Origin: Streptomyces kurssanovii | GTDB lineage: Bacteria; Actinomycetota; Actinomycetes; Streptomycetales; Streptomycetaceae | Length of the DNA: 44,260 bases | Direction: 5' to 3' | Assembly (NCBI RefSeq): GCF_014649695.1 | Contig: NZ_BMTN01000034.1 | Location: 1-44,260 of the forward strand | Shown: positions 8,318 through 15,943 of the stretch, one piece after another | Layout: each line of letters opens with the position of its first letter | Position numbering within the stretch: position 1 is the first letter of the stretch | Translations under genes and position numbers: made by a program | Notes under the pieces: generated by a model | Told to the model about the DNA's origin: nothing | The model's database searches: none | The model's input: the letters and a program-made list of their open reading frames with translations, nothing else

Positions 8318-9337
8318 TCAGCTCTGGGCCAGAAGCCAGCGTGCGATATCACCGCTGATATCGGCGCCGGTCAGACTCTCGATCCAGCCGTATTGCCCAG
8401 AGGGATTTATCTCGACAAAATGGATGTCTCCGTCCGGCGACACGATCAGGTCGATGGCTCCGAACAGTAGATCGCTCAACTTCATAAAGGCGAGCAGTTG
8501 CGCTTCGACTTCTGGAGCAAGTTCCACCAGGTCATGGCGTACATTTTCGATGTCGTAATGGCGCCAATCCACCATGGAGAGTGCGCTGGCCTGCGAGTCG
8601 ATACGACAGGCGGTGATCGCGTCGCCTACGACGGTCACGCGCAGTTCGAAGGCTTTGGGTATGTAGGGCTGCACGATTACTGGCGCGTGCGCAACCTGGC
8701 TACCCAACCGGAGTGCTTCTGCTCGGCCCAGTCGGCGTGTGAACGTTCCGAACGATCTCGTGTCATCCAAAACCTCAGTATGCCAGGATCTCATAGATTT
8801 GACGGAAACAAACTCACATTCAGTTGATGCGACGAAGGATGCGAATTCGTCTACATCATCCGTGCAGAGCGTCGGGATCGTCCGTAAGCCAACTCGACCG
8901 GCGATGATCTGCTGCCGCATTTTGTCGGTCTCAAGTCGGCGCGAGGAAGTCAGGTCATTCATCCACACGGCCGGCGCCGAGAAAAGGGCCAGCCAGGCCG
9001 CCCGATACTGCATGGCCGAAAATTCGGCGACTTCGGCTGTGGCAGCGAAGTCGGATGGGCGAGGCAGTTTCGGTCGGCGCAGTAGCACCCGGGTTGCCGG
9101 CGTAATCCGGATTTCTGAATCGCCGACCCTGAGTCGAACCGCCAATCTGCCGGCCTCGGTCGAGATGCTGATCGAGTGTCCGCCGATCAATTGGGGGTTC
9201 ACGCACACGGGCGCTGCGCCCATGCGGCGCAGCACCTCGACCACGTCTCCTGTCGGGCCGCCCGTTTCGCTGTCGATGATGAGACATTCAGTTTCTGCGC
9301 GGATGGGCTTCCGATCCTCAGGCTGACTGGATTTCAT
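8318..9337 (-). CDS. ATP-grasp ribosomal peptide maturase (graspetide ligase)
   Basis: A 339-aa protein resembling MvdC/MvdD-like ATP-grasp ligases, which activate Asp/Glu side chains of a precursor peptide as acyl-phosphates and join them to Ser/Thr/Lys side chains. Visible elements: the family segment WMNDLTSSRRLETDKM and RVGLRTIPT (residues about 120-155), an ATP-binding lysine in EFVSVKS, a VQPYIPKAFELRVTVV core, and metal ligands in FGAIDLIV (Asp296) and FVEINPSGQYGW (Glu309, Asn311). The ATG lies two bases after the stop of the precursor gene with no clear Shine-Dalgarno, so translation is probably coupled. Codon use is more AT-rich than the flanks. No transporter, protease, acetyltransferase or O-methyltransferase, as found in some graspetide clusters, is adjacent. 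Confidence 0.88.
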   Translation of the reverse strand: MKSSQPEDRKPIRAETECLIIDSETGGPTGDVVEVLRRMGAAPVCVNPQLIGGHSISISTEAGRLAVRLRVGDSEIRITPATRVLLRRPKLPRPSDFAATAEVAEFSAMQYRAAWLALFSAPAVWMNDLTSSRRLETDKMRQQIIAGRVGLRTIPTLCTDDVDEFASFVASTECEFVSVKSMRSWHTEVLDDTRSFGTFTRRLGRAEALRLGSQVAHAPVIVQPYIPKAFELRVTVVGDAITACRIDSQASALSMVDWRHYDIENVRHDLVELAPEVEAQLLAFMKLSDLLFGAIDLIVSPDGDIHFVEINPSGQYGWIESLTGADISGDIARWLLAQS

Positions 9338-9339
9338 CG

Positions 9340-9522
9340 TCAGTCATCGTCATCGTGGTAGTCATAGTTCCACTTGGCGCCGTCCTCGACGAACGTCTTC
9401 CACTTCGTCATAGCCCCTAGTCGGGGAGCTCCGGCACCCTGGTCCTGCTGAGAAACCGGCTCGGCAAGGGACATCATCAACGGATTGGTCGCCGAGATGA
9501 GTTCTTCCTTCGTCAGTGCCAT
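9340..9522 (-). CDS. Graspetide precursor peptide with acidic C-terminal core
   Basis: A 60-aa peptide. The leader half (about residues 1-35) begins MALTKEELISATNP and is hydrophobic in the middle, ending GAPRLG. The presumed core from residue 38 carries donors Thr39, Lys40, Lys42, Thr43 and Lys50, and acceptors Glu46, Asp47, Asp54 and Asp57-60. It ends WNYDYHDDDD. That mix of Thr/Lys and Asp/Glu directly before an ATP-grasp gene is what defines a graspetide precursor. The core does not follow the microviridin TxKxPSD pattern nor the TTxxxxEE repeats of plesiocin. A strong AGGAGAGGT precedes the ATG. The stop is two bases from the ligase start. Confidence 0.85.
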   Translation of the reverse strand: MALTKEELISATNPLMMSLAEPVSQQDQGAGAPRLGAMTKWKTFVEDGAKWNYDYHDDDD

Positions 9523-9546
9523 ACCTCTCCTCTGATCTTATGATGT

Positions 9547-9569
9547 AATTTCCCATACTGCTGGAAATT
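9547..9569. promoter_or_regulatory. Inverted repeat upstream of the precursor gene
   Basis: AATTTCC and GGAAATT form perfect 7-base arms around a 9-base spacer (CATACTGCT), about 25 bases upstream of the precursor ATG on the minus strand. It could be an operator or an attenuating hairpin in the 5-prime leader. The intergenic gap (9523-9631) is conspicuously AT-rich for this genome. Confidence 0.4.
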
Positions 9570-9631
9570 CGAACGGAATGCTTACATGCGGGCAAAGCTG
9601 CATGAAGCCCTTCAACCTTCCCTGACCGCTA

Positions 9632-10261
9632 TCATCCGGCAAGTTTCATGAGGCGGTTGAGAGCCAAGGACAGGCCGAGTCCCTTCTGGTGTGCGGTCAC
9701 GCGGTAGTTTGCTCTCAGCTCCTCCATGTACAAAAGACCGAATTTACGGGAGTACGTTTTCTCCCGCATGCGTCCCAGGTTCGGCCTGTCGAGCAGCAGG
9801 TAATCGTACGCATTCATCGCCGCCACCTGCCATTCGGTGTGAGAGGTTTCCATCTCTAGAACCGGATAGTGTGGCCCTCCGTCTGCGACAAAATACTTCA
9901 CGTGCCGTAGCTCGCCATCTCTCAACAGGATGATCATGTCACCACTGTCGATTCCGGTCCAGCTGATATGTACAGTCCCATAAAGGTCCGCTCCGTCCTT
10001 CCTCCGGAACGTCTCAGCGGGGACTCGCCCCAACTCCCAGTAGTGGAGTCTCGGGCCTTCGGCGCGGCGTTCCGAAACTGTCACGGATTTTTTGGAGAAC
10101 CACCCCTTGCGCTGCAGTTCCTGATGTTGCCTCACCGCATACTCCTGGTGAGAGGCCATGGGCACTCTCTCCCGTGCCGCCCTCGCCGCCTTTCGGGCAT
10201 ACAGTTGCAGTTTCGGTATGTCCAGTGTCGATTTTTCGTACTGCTCTTCCTTCGATCCCAC
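9632..10261 (-). CDS. Unknown 209-aa protein upstream of the graspetide genes
   Basis: I do not recognise this family. The GTG at 10261 has GGGGAG at suitable spacing and gives a polar, helical start (EEQYEKSTLDIPKLQLYARKA). The middle has alternating strands (LYGTVHISWTGI, DMIILLRDGELRHVKYFV) and an aromatic/acidic segment (HYPVLEMETSHTEWQV). The C-terminus is basic and helical (ALNRLMKLAG). There is no signal peptide, membrane segment or Cys pattern. It shares strand and AT-rich composition with the precursor and ligase 110 bp downstream, so a role in the same pathway (leader recognition, a second modification, or immunity) is plausible but unproven. An upstream in-frame open region has no credible start. 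Confidence 0.7.
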   Translation of the reverse strand: MGSKEEQYEKSTLDIPKLQLYARKAARAARERVPMASHQEYAVRQHQELQRKGWFSKKSVTVSERRAEGPRLHYWELGRVPAETFRRKDGADLYGTVHISWTGIDSGDMIILLRDGELRHVKYFVADGGPHYPVLEMETSHTEWQVAAMNAYDYLLLDRPNLGRMREKTYSRKFGLLYMEELRANYRVTAHQKGLGLSLALNRLMKLAG

Positions 10262-10529
10262 GAGGCTCCCCGTTCCGGCGCAGCGTGAAAGTCGTAAATT
10301 CCCCGATGGGTGTTGCAGATAAATTTGGGCAACCACGCCCGGTGGGACGCAGTAGGAAAGATGGAAAATACGCGTGCCGGGATATCGGTATCGGCATTCC
10401 GGAGGTTGGCAGCCAGGACAATGTAGAGGATACCCGCGCCTCGACAGGAGCGTGAAAGTAATTACCAGTAATACGCTCCTGTCCACTTGGCTGTACTGCA
10501 ACATGACGATGGTGATGCGCGGCTGGCGT

Positions 10530-10685
10530 CGGCGTCACAACCGCGATCACGCCGAGATCCGCAGCCTTGGCGAACGCGCCATGGCCATCCTCAAATGCTG
10601 GCGGCTCCTGCGGAAGCTCCGCTGCAGCACCACCCGGATCACCGCTGTCGTCCGTGCCGTCGTCGCACTCGAACTCGCCACCTGA
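10530..10685 (+). pseudogene. IS5-type transposase C-terminal fragment
   Basis: The frame ending at TGA 10683-10685 reads NRDHAEIRSLGERAMAIL, then KCWRLLRKLRC and STTRITAVVRAVVALE. This is the usual C-terminal end of Streptomyces IS5-family DDE transposases, including the GER catalytic-Glu region and the LLxKLRCSTxRIT motif. Nothing upstream in any frame supplies the rest. A similar fragment sits at 15.6 kb. Confidence 0.75.
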
Positions 10686-11087
10686 TCAAGATGGAAAAGG
10701 TTCAGTCTCGGTGAGAGTGTCGGCGACGTGGCTGCAGCCGCGCAGCAGCGCGAGTGCTGCTCTCGCTCCCGTTCGGGGGCGTGGTCGGCGTAGCGGTCGA
10801 TGTAGGCCGCCAGCGAGCACTCCGGGCATCACCGCGTGGACGACCTGTACGGCGGTCAGGCGGGCTCCGGCGCGCTGCTCCTGGGTGGGGGTGGTGAAGT
10901 GGGCGAAGTCGGCGTGGGCGCGGAGCCACGTTTCGGCGGCCGTGCGGGGGAACACGGGGCTCTCGGTGGTGCCGCCGACGGGGGAGGGGAAGTCGTCGTG
11001 GTGGCGGCGCCATTGGACGACGGTTACTCGGCCGGTCCATGCCAGTTGCCCGATCTGGGCCTGGTTCACGACGTCGCGGACGGGCAC
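10686..11087 (-). CDS. Small AlpA/MerR-like DNA-binding protein
   Basis: A 133-aa frame whose first 60 residues look like a DNA-binding wHTH: VRDVVNQAQIGQLAW then TVVQWRRHHDDFPSPVG, followed by PVFPRTAAETWLRAH. This order (HTH, QWRRR, FPxPVG, WLR) is typical of excisionase/AlpA-like helpers coded beside large actinobacterial plasmid helicases. The gene follows the HA-domain helicase on the same strand after 16 bases, with GAGAGG before the GTG start. After about residue 95 the sensible reading moves to another frame (LAAYIDRYADHAPERERE), so the C-terminus is probably frameshifted. The end abuts an IS5 fragment. Confidence 0.5.
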   Translation of the reverse strand: MPVRDVVNQAQIGQLAWTGRVTVVQWRRHHDDFPSPVGGTTESPVFPRTAAETWLRAHADFAHFTTPTQEQRAGARLTAVQVVHAVMPGVLAGGLHRPLRRPRPRTGARAALALLRGCSHVADTLTETEPFPS

Positions 11088-11103
11088 TGCCTCTCTTCCC
11101 TCG

Positions 11104-12440
11104 TCATGCCCATTCGACTCCGAGGTTGGCGAGTGCGGCTCGCTGGTTGTCGGTCAGTTTGTCGCGGCGGCTCTTGGTGTTGGAGATCCAGACGCCGAGT
11201 TTGACCTGGTGTTCCTGGCCGTCGAGGACGACGGTTTCGGTGTGGGTCCGTTTGACGGTGTGGGTGCCGTGGGTGTGGATGTACTGGGCGAGGGCGGCGA
11301 GTGCGCGGCGGAGTGCGGCGGGCAGAGGGCCGGCGGCGGCCGCCGGGGCGGGTGCAGGGGGCTCAGCCGGCCGGATGCCGAGGGCGGTGAGGCGCTGCTG
11401 CTGTTCGTCGTCGAGGTGGTGCCAGTCCTGGGCCTGCTGGCGGATCCACCGGCCGAGGTCTTCGCCGTCGACGGTGACGCCGGGCGTGATGTCCGGCAGC
11501 CGACCGTCTGCTTCGTCGGCGATCGCCCAGTGGCGCTGCCAGTCCAGAGGCCAGGGCGCGTTCCAGTCCGGGTCGATCTCCTTGAGCTGCGCCGCCCGCT
11601 GCTCGGCCCGCTCCGGGTTTTTTGCCGAGCCCTTGGGGGCGGCGGAGGTTGACCAGGTGCTGCCCGATGGGCTGCTCGGCGCCGTTCTCGTCCTGCCACA
11701 GCGCCTGATGCTTGGGGGCGAGGTGGCCGTCGGGGCGGTGGTAGGAGCGGAACAGCGCGATCTTCGCTTCCCAGGCTTCGTCGCCCGGCTCCCCAGACCA
11801 TGCCCTGCTCGTCCAGGCGCTCGCGCCGGTGCTCTCGAGCGTGCCCTGCCGATAGGCGCGCCCCTGCTCGTGCACCCACCGGCCCAGCGGGAACTCCCGC
11901 CCCTCCGCTGCGCCTTCACCTTCGGTGGTGTCGTCGGCGGCGGCGGTGCGGGCGTGGGGGACGGTGGTGTCGTAGGGGACGGCGTAGCGTCCGGTGATCT
12001 CGGTCTCGGCGCGCCAGCCGCGCAGGGCCTGCCAGCCCTTGAGCCCAGATGGTGGCGGCGGGGCGGATGACGCGACTTCGGACGAACGCCGCGATCGTGG
12101 ACGGGGCTTGGGGGGAAGCGCAGTTCGGACGTGCCGGTCCAGGGCCGCCAGTGCAGAGACGTCGACCTGCCGGGGCGGCACTGTCTCCTCGTGCCGCGAA
12201 CTCCGTGTTGCCATCCCGATCGCCGCCGACTCTCATGGTCACAGCGGTGCCGGGCGGGAACGATGTGGCGGCAACCTGCAGAAACAACGCTCCTCGCATG
12301 GAGCTCTCCGCGCATGCCCCTGCCCTGGCTGTCCGATCCTCGAATCGTTCGCCTCCCGGCCTCCGGCGGCAAAAAGCACCACCGCCCAGGACCTGGAAGG
12401 CCCCTCGTGGACAGACGACGACGTCCGCCAACTACCCCGC
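11104..12440 (-). pseudogene. Decayed HA-domain (telomere/plasmid-type) helicase, C-terminal part
   Basis: Across three minus-strand frames the sequence reconstructs the C-terminal part of the large Streptomyces helicases carrying helicase-associated domains. In order: TIAAFVRSRVIRPAATIWAQ; GWQALRGWRAETEITGRY with YDTTV and FPLGRWVHEQGRAYRQG; EAWEAKIALFRSYHRPDG with PIGQHLVNLRRPQGLGK; DPDWNAPWPLDWQRHW with DEDLGRW-like GEDLGRWIRQQ; and finally LGVWISNTKSRRDKLTDN ending LGVEWA. Frameshifts lie near 11640 and 12060. No SF2 motor motifs were found upstream of 12440, so the ATPase part is gone. Such genes are known near Streptomyces telomeres and on linear plasmids. Confidence 0.8.
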
Positions 12441-12740
12441 TGTGCTGCCCCGTTCCGACATACGGACCGCTGCGACGCCTCTGCGTCGAGGCGGCTCGAT
12501 CCGCCTGCTCCGTAACGGCCGGACAGCGTGCTGGGGGCGACCGACCGACCGGCAGTCCTGGCCGCGCTGCGTGCAGCAGTGGTCCGGTGCGTGGCCGTCG
12601 CCGGTCGCGGGAAAGGTCACCGTAGCGCGATGCCTTGGATGGCACCGTCGCGCGAACCACGAAGGCCCGGCGAGGTGATTCCTCGAAATCCACCACCCAA
12701 CCAACACAGTTGGCAAGCGTGATGTGGGAAGCATCCCAGC
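12441..12740. other. No recognisable gene
   Basis: A 300-bp stretch between the decayed helicase and the plus-strand gene at 12741. No frame gives recognisable protein. It could be unrecognisable helicase sequence. Confidence 0.4.
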
Positions 12741-13187
12741 ATGAACGCATGGGGGACGCTTCTCGCAACAGTTACCGGCGCGGCTATCGCACTGCTTGGG
12801 CAGTACCTGAACAAGCGCAGCGAGGCACGCGCCAAGTCCGTGGAGTTACTCATGGATGCTTGCGCTCACGTGGCGGCATCAAGTGGGGATCTACTCAACC
12901 GCATCTGGGAGGAGCAAGTCCTGAACCTTGAGAGTCGGGTGGTCGGGTGGGATTTGGCAGGTCATCGTCTTGCATCCGCGCGGGTTCAGATCCTGACTCG
13001 GGACGCTGGACTGCTGGCTGCCCTACGCGAAGTCAACGACGCTGGCCAAGCACTCGGAGCCTACTGGCGACGAGGCGACGTGGAAGAGGCTGAGTATCAG
13101 TCCCGGCGAGACCGCTACAGCGCCGCGATGCATGAGTTCCTTGCGCAGAGCAGCCGGGTACTGGGCAGCCACTTGGACCGCCCCTGA
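12741..13187 (+). CDS. Hypothetical protein with one N-terminal membrane helix
   Basis: A 148-aa protein. Residues 3-20 (AWGTLLATVTGAAIALLG) form one membrane helix, followed by QYLNKRSEARAKSVELLMDACAHV, a charged helix, and a long helical cytoplasmic part to the end. This architecture (short anchor, then a helical domain around 120 residues) is common among Streptomyces hypotheticals, and a similar but divergent protein is coded at 36473-36940. The start has a GGGAAG-like site upstream. No function can be assigned. Confidence 0.7.
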   Translation: MNAWGTLLATVTGAAIALLGQYLNKRSEARAKSVELLMDACAHVAASSGDLLNRIWEEQVLNLESRVVGWDLAGHRLASARVQILTRDAGLLAALREVNDAGQALGAYWRRGDVEEAEYQSRRDRYSAAMHEFLAQSSRVLGSHLDRP

Positions 13188-13293
13188 GGCACCAGCATCC
13201 CTGGGCTTCCCGATCCTGCGAGTGACCGGAATCAACCCACGATCAACGTAGCGAGACATGCCCCGCACAGCGGCCGCGACTTCAAGCCGCAGC

Positions 13294-13560
13294 TTGCATG
13301 CGGACAAGGCGTACGGCATCTCGCACCTGTGCAAATGGTTACGAGGCAAGCGCATCGCCTGCAAAGGTATCGAGTCCAGCGAACGCCTCGGCCGCGGCAG
13401 GTGGGTGATCGAGCGGACGTACTCCTAGCTGTCCGGCTACCGCCGACTCAGCCCCCGCTAGAAGCGCCACTCCCGCAACTGCCTGGCTCTTCTCGGCCTC
13501 GCCGCTGCCCTGTGCTGCTACACGCAACTCGTCCGCCTCACCACATGGGGCACCTCTAAG
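13294..13560 (+). pseudogene. Degenerate IS5-family transposase, C-terminal part
   Basis: One frame reads LHADKAYGISHLCKWLRGKR, GIESSERLGRGRWVIERTYS, stop, LSGYRRLSPR, stop, NCLALLGLAAALCCYTQLVR. These are the second Asp (HADKAY) and the catalytic Glu region (WVIERT) of an IS5-type DDE transposase, with two in-frame TAG codons and a short internal deletion after GKR. The N-terminal half is missing. The family is different from the fragments at 10.5 and 15.6 kb. Confidence 0.8.
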
Positions 13561-14410
13561 CGCCGCAACCGGGAGTCTCCTCAGGTTTGGCGTTCCATGA
13601 TTCCGGACTGACCATGCGCACAGAAGTCAGGGACTGCTCCCAGCCCGCGGACCGGCGGAGCGGGCCTCCGCCGGCGCGGATCCATGTCCTTCCCTCGGAG
13701 TCCATGAACTCCAGTCGCAGGCGATTGAGATCGGCGTCTTTGACCGTCACGCGGGGCACCGCCTCCGACATGGACATCTTCAGCAGAGCCCGCGGAATGT
13801 CCATCCTCTGACAAGGCGGAACGGCCTGCAGGTCCCACCAGACGCTCGGCTGCTCCAGCGACAGGCGCATGGCGATGACGCGGTTGCTGCCGTTGAGGAC
13901 GGTGATCATCGTCGGCGTCCTGTAGTAGGACACCATCCTCGCGTCCACCTGCTCGGCCTCCTCGGTGGTCCGCAACTCCGCCCTGATGCCGAGGACCAGA
14001 CCGCCGAGTGCCGCAAGGACGGTGAGAGCGGCCGTCACGGCACGTCCCGTCTGGACGAGAGCGGACTCGGAGGATCCGGGAGAAGGCGTGGGCCGGTCCA
14101 GCTCGGGGGAACGCCGCTGCTGCGCGTCATCGGCGGGCGGCTCGGCCGCATCCCGGCCGGTGTCACGGTCAGCGTCAGCGTCGCCGGATCCACTACTCTC
14201 ACCCGTGCCGTCGCTCTCGTCGGCACCCCCGTTGCCGTTGTGTCCCGTGCCGGCGGGCAGCTCCCCGGCGGCTGAGCCACTGCTTGCCCGGGCTCCTTGG
14301 ACGTTGTGCCCGTCAGGCTCGGCGTCGGCAGCAGCGAGCGGCCGGACCATGGACGCGGCGGCCTCGTCCCCAGTCCCCGATTCGGCATTTTGGTCGTCTC
14401 TTTCAGACAT
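13556..14410 (-). CDS. Acidic low-complexity protein with one membrane helix
   Basis: A 284-aa protein. Residues 1-125 are disordered and very rich in Asp, Glu, Gly, Ser and Ala. A single transmembrane helix follows (TAALTVLAALGGLVLG). The C-terminal 125 residues form a compact domain with VDARMVSYYRTPTMITVLNG, RVIAMRLSLEQPSVWWDLQ and VPRVTVKDADLNRLRLEF. The topology suggests a cytoplasmic acidic tail and an exported domain, or the reverse. I set the start at ATG 14410 (MSERDDQ) because the upstream extension is Arg/Ala-rich and implausible, though its Shine-Dalgarno is weak. I do not recognise the family. Confidence 0.65.
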   Translation of the reverse strand: MSERDDQNAESGTGDEAAASMVRPLAAADAEPDGHNVQGARASSGSAAGELPAGTGHNGNGGADESDGTGESSGSGDADADRDTGRDAAEPPADDAQQRRSPELDRPTPSPGSSESALVQTGRAVTAALTVLAALGGLVLGIRAELRTTEEAEQVDARMVSYYRTPTMITVLNGSNRVIAMRLSLEQPSVWWDLQAVPPCQRMDIPRALLKMSMSEAVPRVTVKDADLNRLRLEFMDSEGRTWIRAGGGPLRRSAGWEQSLTSVRMVSPESWNAKPEETPGCGA

Positions 14411-14671
14411 GCCTGATTGCTGTCCGGCTGTCCCGCGCGTATGCCGACGGGCCAGGAAGTCTTGGTCCCGCGCCCGAATGGACGCTGCCGCACGACTTGC
14501 TTCCCGCCTCGCGGGCGCACCCCCGGCCGCGCCAGCGGCCCGGATGTGAAGCCGGCCCCGGCCGTCCGCCGTTCGCATCCGTGAAACGATCCGATGCGGG
14601 GTGTCGGGCAGGTGCGAGGGCGCCGCGCGATCCCGGCAGCCACCCCGACCCGGGTGGGCGAGCCCGGGGGG

Positions 14672-14818
14672 TCAGGCGCCGCGCAGGCGTAGGGACTTGC
14701 GGGCGATGTCGTACGCCATGGTCGCGATGGACAGCGCGAAGAGGGAGTACACGTAGACGGGTTCGGTGGGCGCGTGTCCGGAGGCGATCGCGCCGGCGAG
14801 CGCGCTGCTGCCGGTCAC
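14672..14818 (-). CDS. Possible 48-aa membrane peptide
   Basis: A GTG-initiated frame with hydrophobic stretches SSALAGAIASG and YVYSLFALSIATMAYDIA and a basic end RKSLRLRGA, typical of a short membrane anchor. It lies just upstream of the acidic membrane protein gene on the opposite side of a decayed stretch. It may be the tail of a larger lost gene. Confidence 0.35.
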   Translation of the reverse strand: MTGSSALAGAIASGHAPTEPVYVYSLFALSIATMAYDIARKSLRLRGA

Positions 14819-14847
14819 CGCGGTCGCCCCGGTGAGACTGTCCGGTC

Positions 14848-15065
14848 ATGACGTCGTATGAGCGCTGGTCCGTGGTCGCCTCGTTCGGTGCCCTCCCGGT
14901 AACTGTCGTCGCCTTCAGCGCGGCGCTGTGGCAGCTCGTGCACCACGACACTCGACCATGACCGACGGCGCAAGCAGGCAACGGTGGAGTACCTCCCCGC
15001 CACCGTGGACAGGCGCAAGGAACTGCGCGACGACGGGATGCCCAACGAGCGGGCTCATGGTGCGC
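14848..15065 (+). pseudogene. Decayed small membrane/coiled-coil protein
   Basis: ATG 14848 opens a 37-codon frame (MTSYERWSVVASFGAL and VVAFSAALWQLVHHD), one membrane helix, ending at TGA 14959. In a shifted frame the expected continuation follows: KQATVEYLPATVDRRKELRD and DGMPNERAHG. The order (membrane helix, charged linker, ATVEY-x-TVDRRKxLRD) is that of a common Streptomyces hypothetical family, and the remaining C-terminal half is absent. Confidence 0.5.
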
Positions 15066-15411
15066 TGCAGGGGGCCAGCCGGGGCCGGTTCCGTGGGGTC
15101 CGATGGCGCGGTGCCGCCGCGGCGCTGTCCTGTGCAAGGAGGAGGTGGAAGTGACGGACCTGTTCCGCGCGTTGCTGCCGGGCGTACCAGTCGTCCTGGC
15201 GCCGCCGGTTGTCGGCGTCCTCGAGGCTGAGTGCAGGGCGGAGGGCGCCGTCCCGCCCGGGAACGCTGGCCTGCTGGCTCTGGAGGAGCAGGAGGATCCT
15301 CTCGGCGAGGCTGCCGGTGAGAGTGCTCCCGTCACGGACGGCGTGCAGGCCGGCGACTATGTGGATGCCGGCTTCGACGACGTCGTCGGCGACCGCATTC
15401 GACAGTTGACC
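14915..15411 (-). pseudogene. Truncated minus-strand gene of unknown function
   Basis: A start-less minus-strand frame running from the IS5 boundary near 15411 to TGA at 14915-14917. The first part looks like real protein: DDVVEAGIHIVAGLHAVRDG, LTGSLAERILLLLQSQQA, LEDADNRRRQDDWYARQQR and QVRHFHLLLAQ, with good helical periodicity. After about 15100 it overlaps the plus-strand remnant in sequence that is better explained on that strand. Probably a gene cut by the transposase insertion and fused to unrelated DNA. Confidence 0.4.
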
Positions 15412-15412
15412 G

Positions 15413-15686
15413 ACGCCTTTTGGCCGAAGCCGGATTCCGCCGCTGGGCCAACAAGGGTTACCAGGGCGTCGGCGGCACCGCGCGGGTTCCCTACCGCGGC
15501 CGCTGAGGCAAGCTGTCCGCGGGCCAGGCCGTCAACGTCTCCATGCCAAGATCCGCAGGCGCGGCGAGCGGTCCGTGGCCACGCTCAAGAACAGGCGACC
15601 TGTGGGCAAGCTGCGGTGCAGCACCACCCGCATCACCAGCCTCGTGCAGGCCGTCCTCACGTTCAACCTCCACGTGTCAGGCTGAG
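15413..15686 (+). pseudogene. IS5-type transposase C-terminal remnant
   Basis: Frames read LAEAGFRRWANKGYQGVGG, ARVPYRGR, stop, GKLSAGQ, then after a shift RLHAKIRRRGERSVATLK, RPVGKLRCSTTRITSLVQ and VLTFNLHVSG with TGA at 15684-15686. These match the second Asp (KGYQG) and the catalytic Glu (GERSVATLK) regions of IS5-family transposases. It has at least one stop and one frameshift and lacks the N-terminal half. Confidence 0.75.
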
Positions 15687-15943
15687 ATCGAAAACGGCTC
15701 ATGGCCCCGTGGCTCCAGCAGTTGGTCCTGCGGCGGGCCGACCACCAAAATCCATTTTGCCGCAGACGGCTGCCGCCCACCCTGTTGGCAGGGGTCCCCG
15801 AAGCGCGGGCCCGGGCGGGAGTGCGCGCAGGTCCTCGCGGGCATCTCGCGCGGCCTGGACGGTCGCGGACGGCCGCGCTTCCTCCTCCAGAGCGGCGACC
15901 TCCCATCTCAGACAATTCTGGGGCTCGGGACCTGCCCTTCTTC

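Noticed and set aside
10836-12070. Long plus-strand open frames opposite the helicase remnant
   Set aside because: They are GC-bias shadows. The minus strand gives the HA-domain motifs in order.
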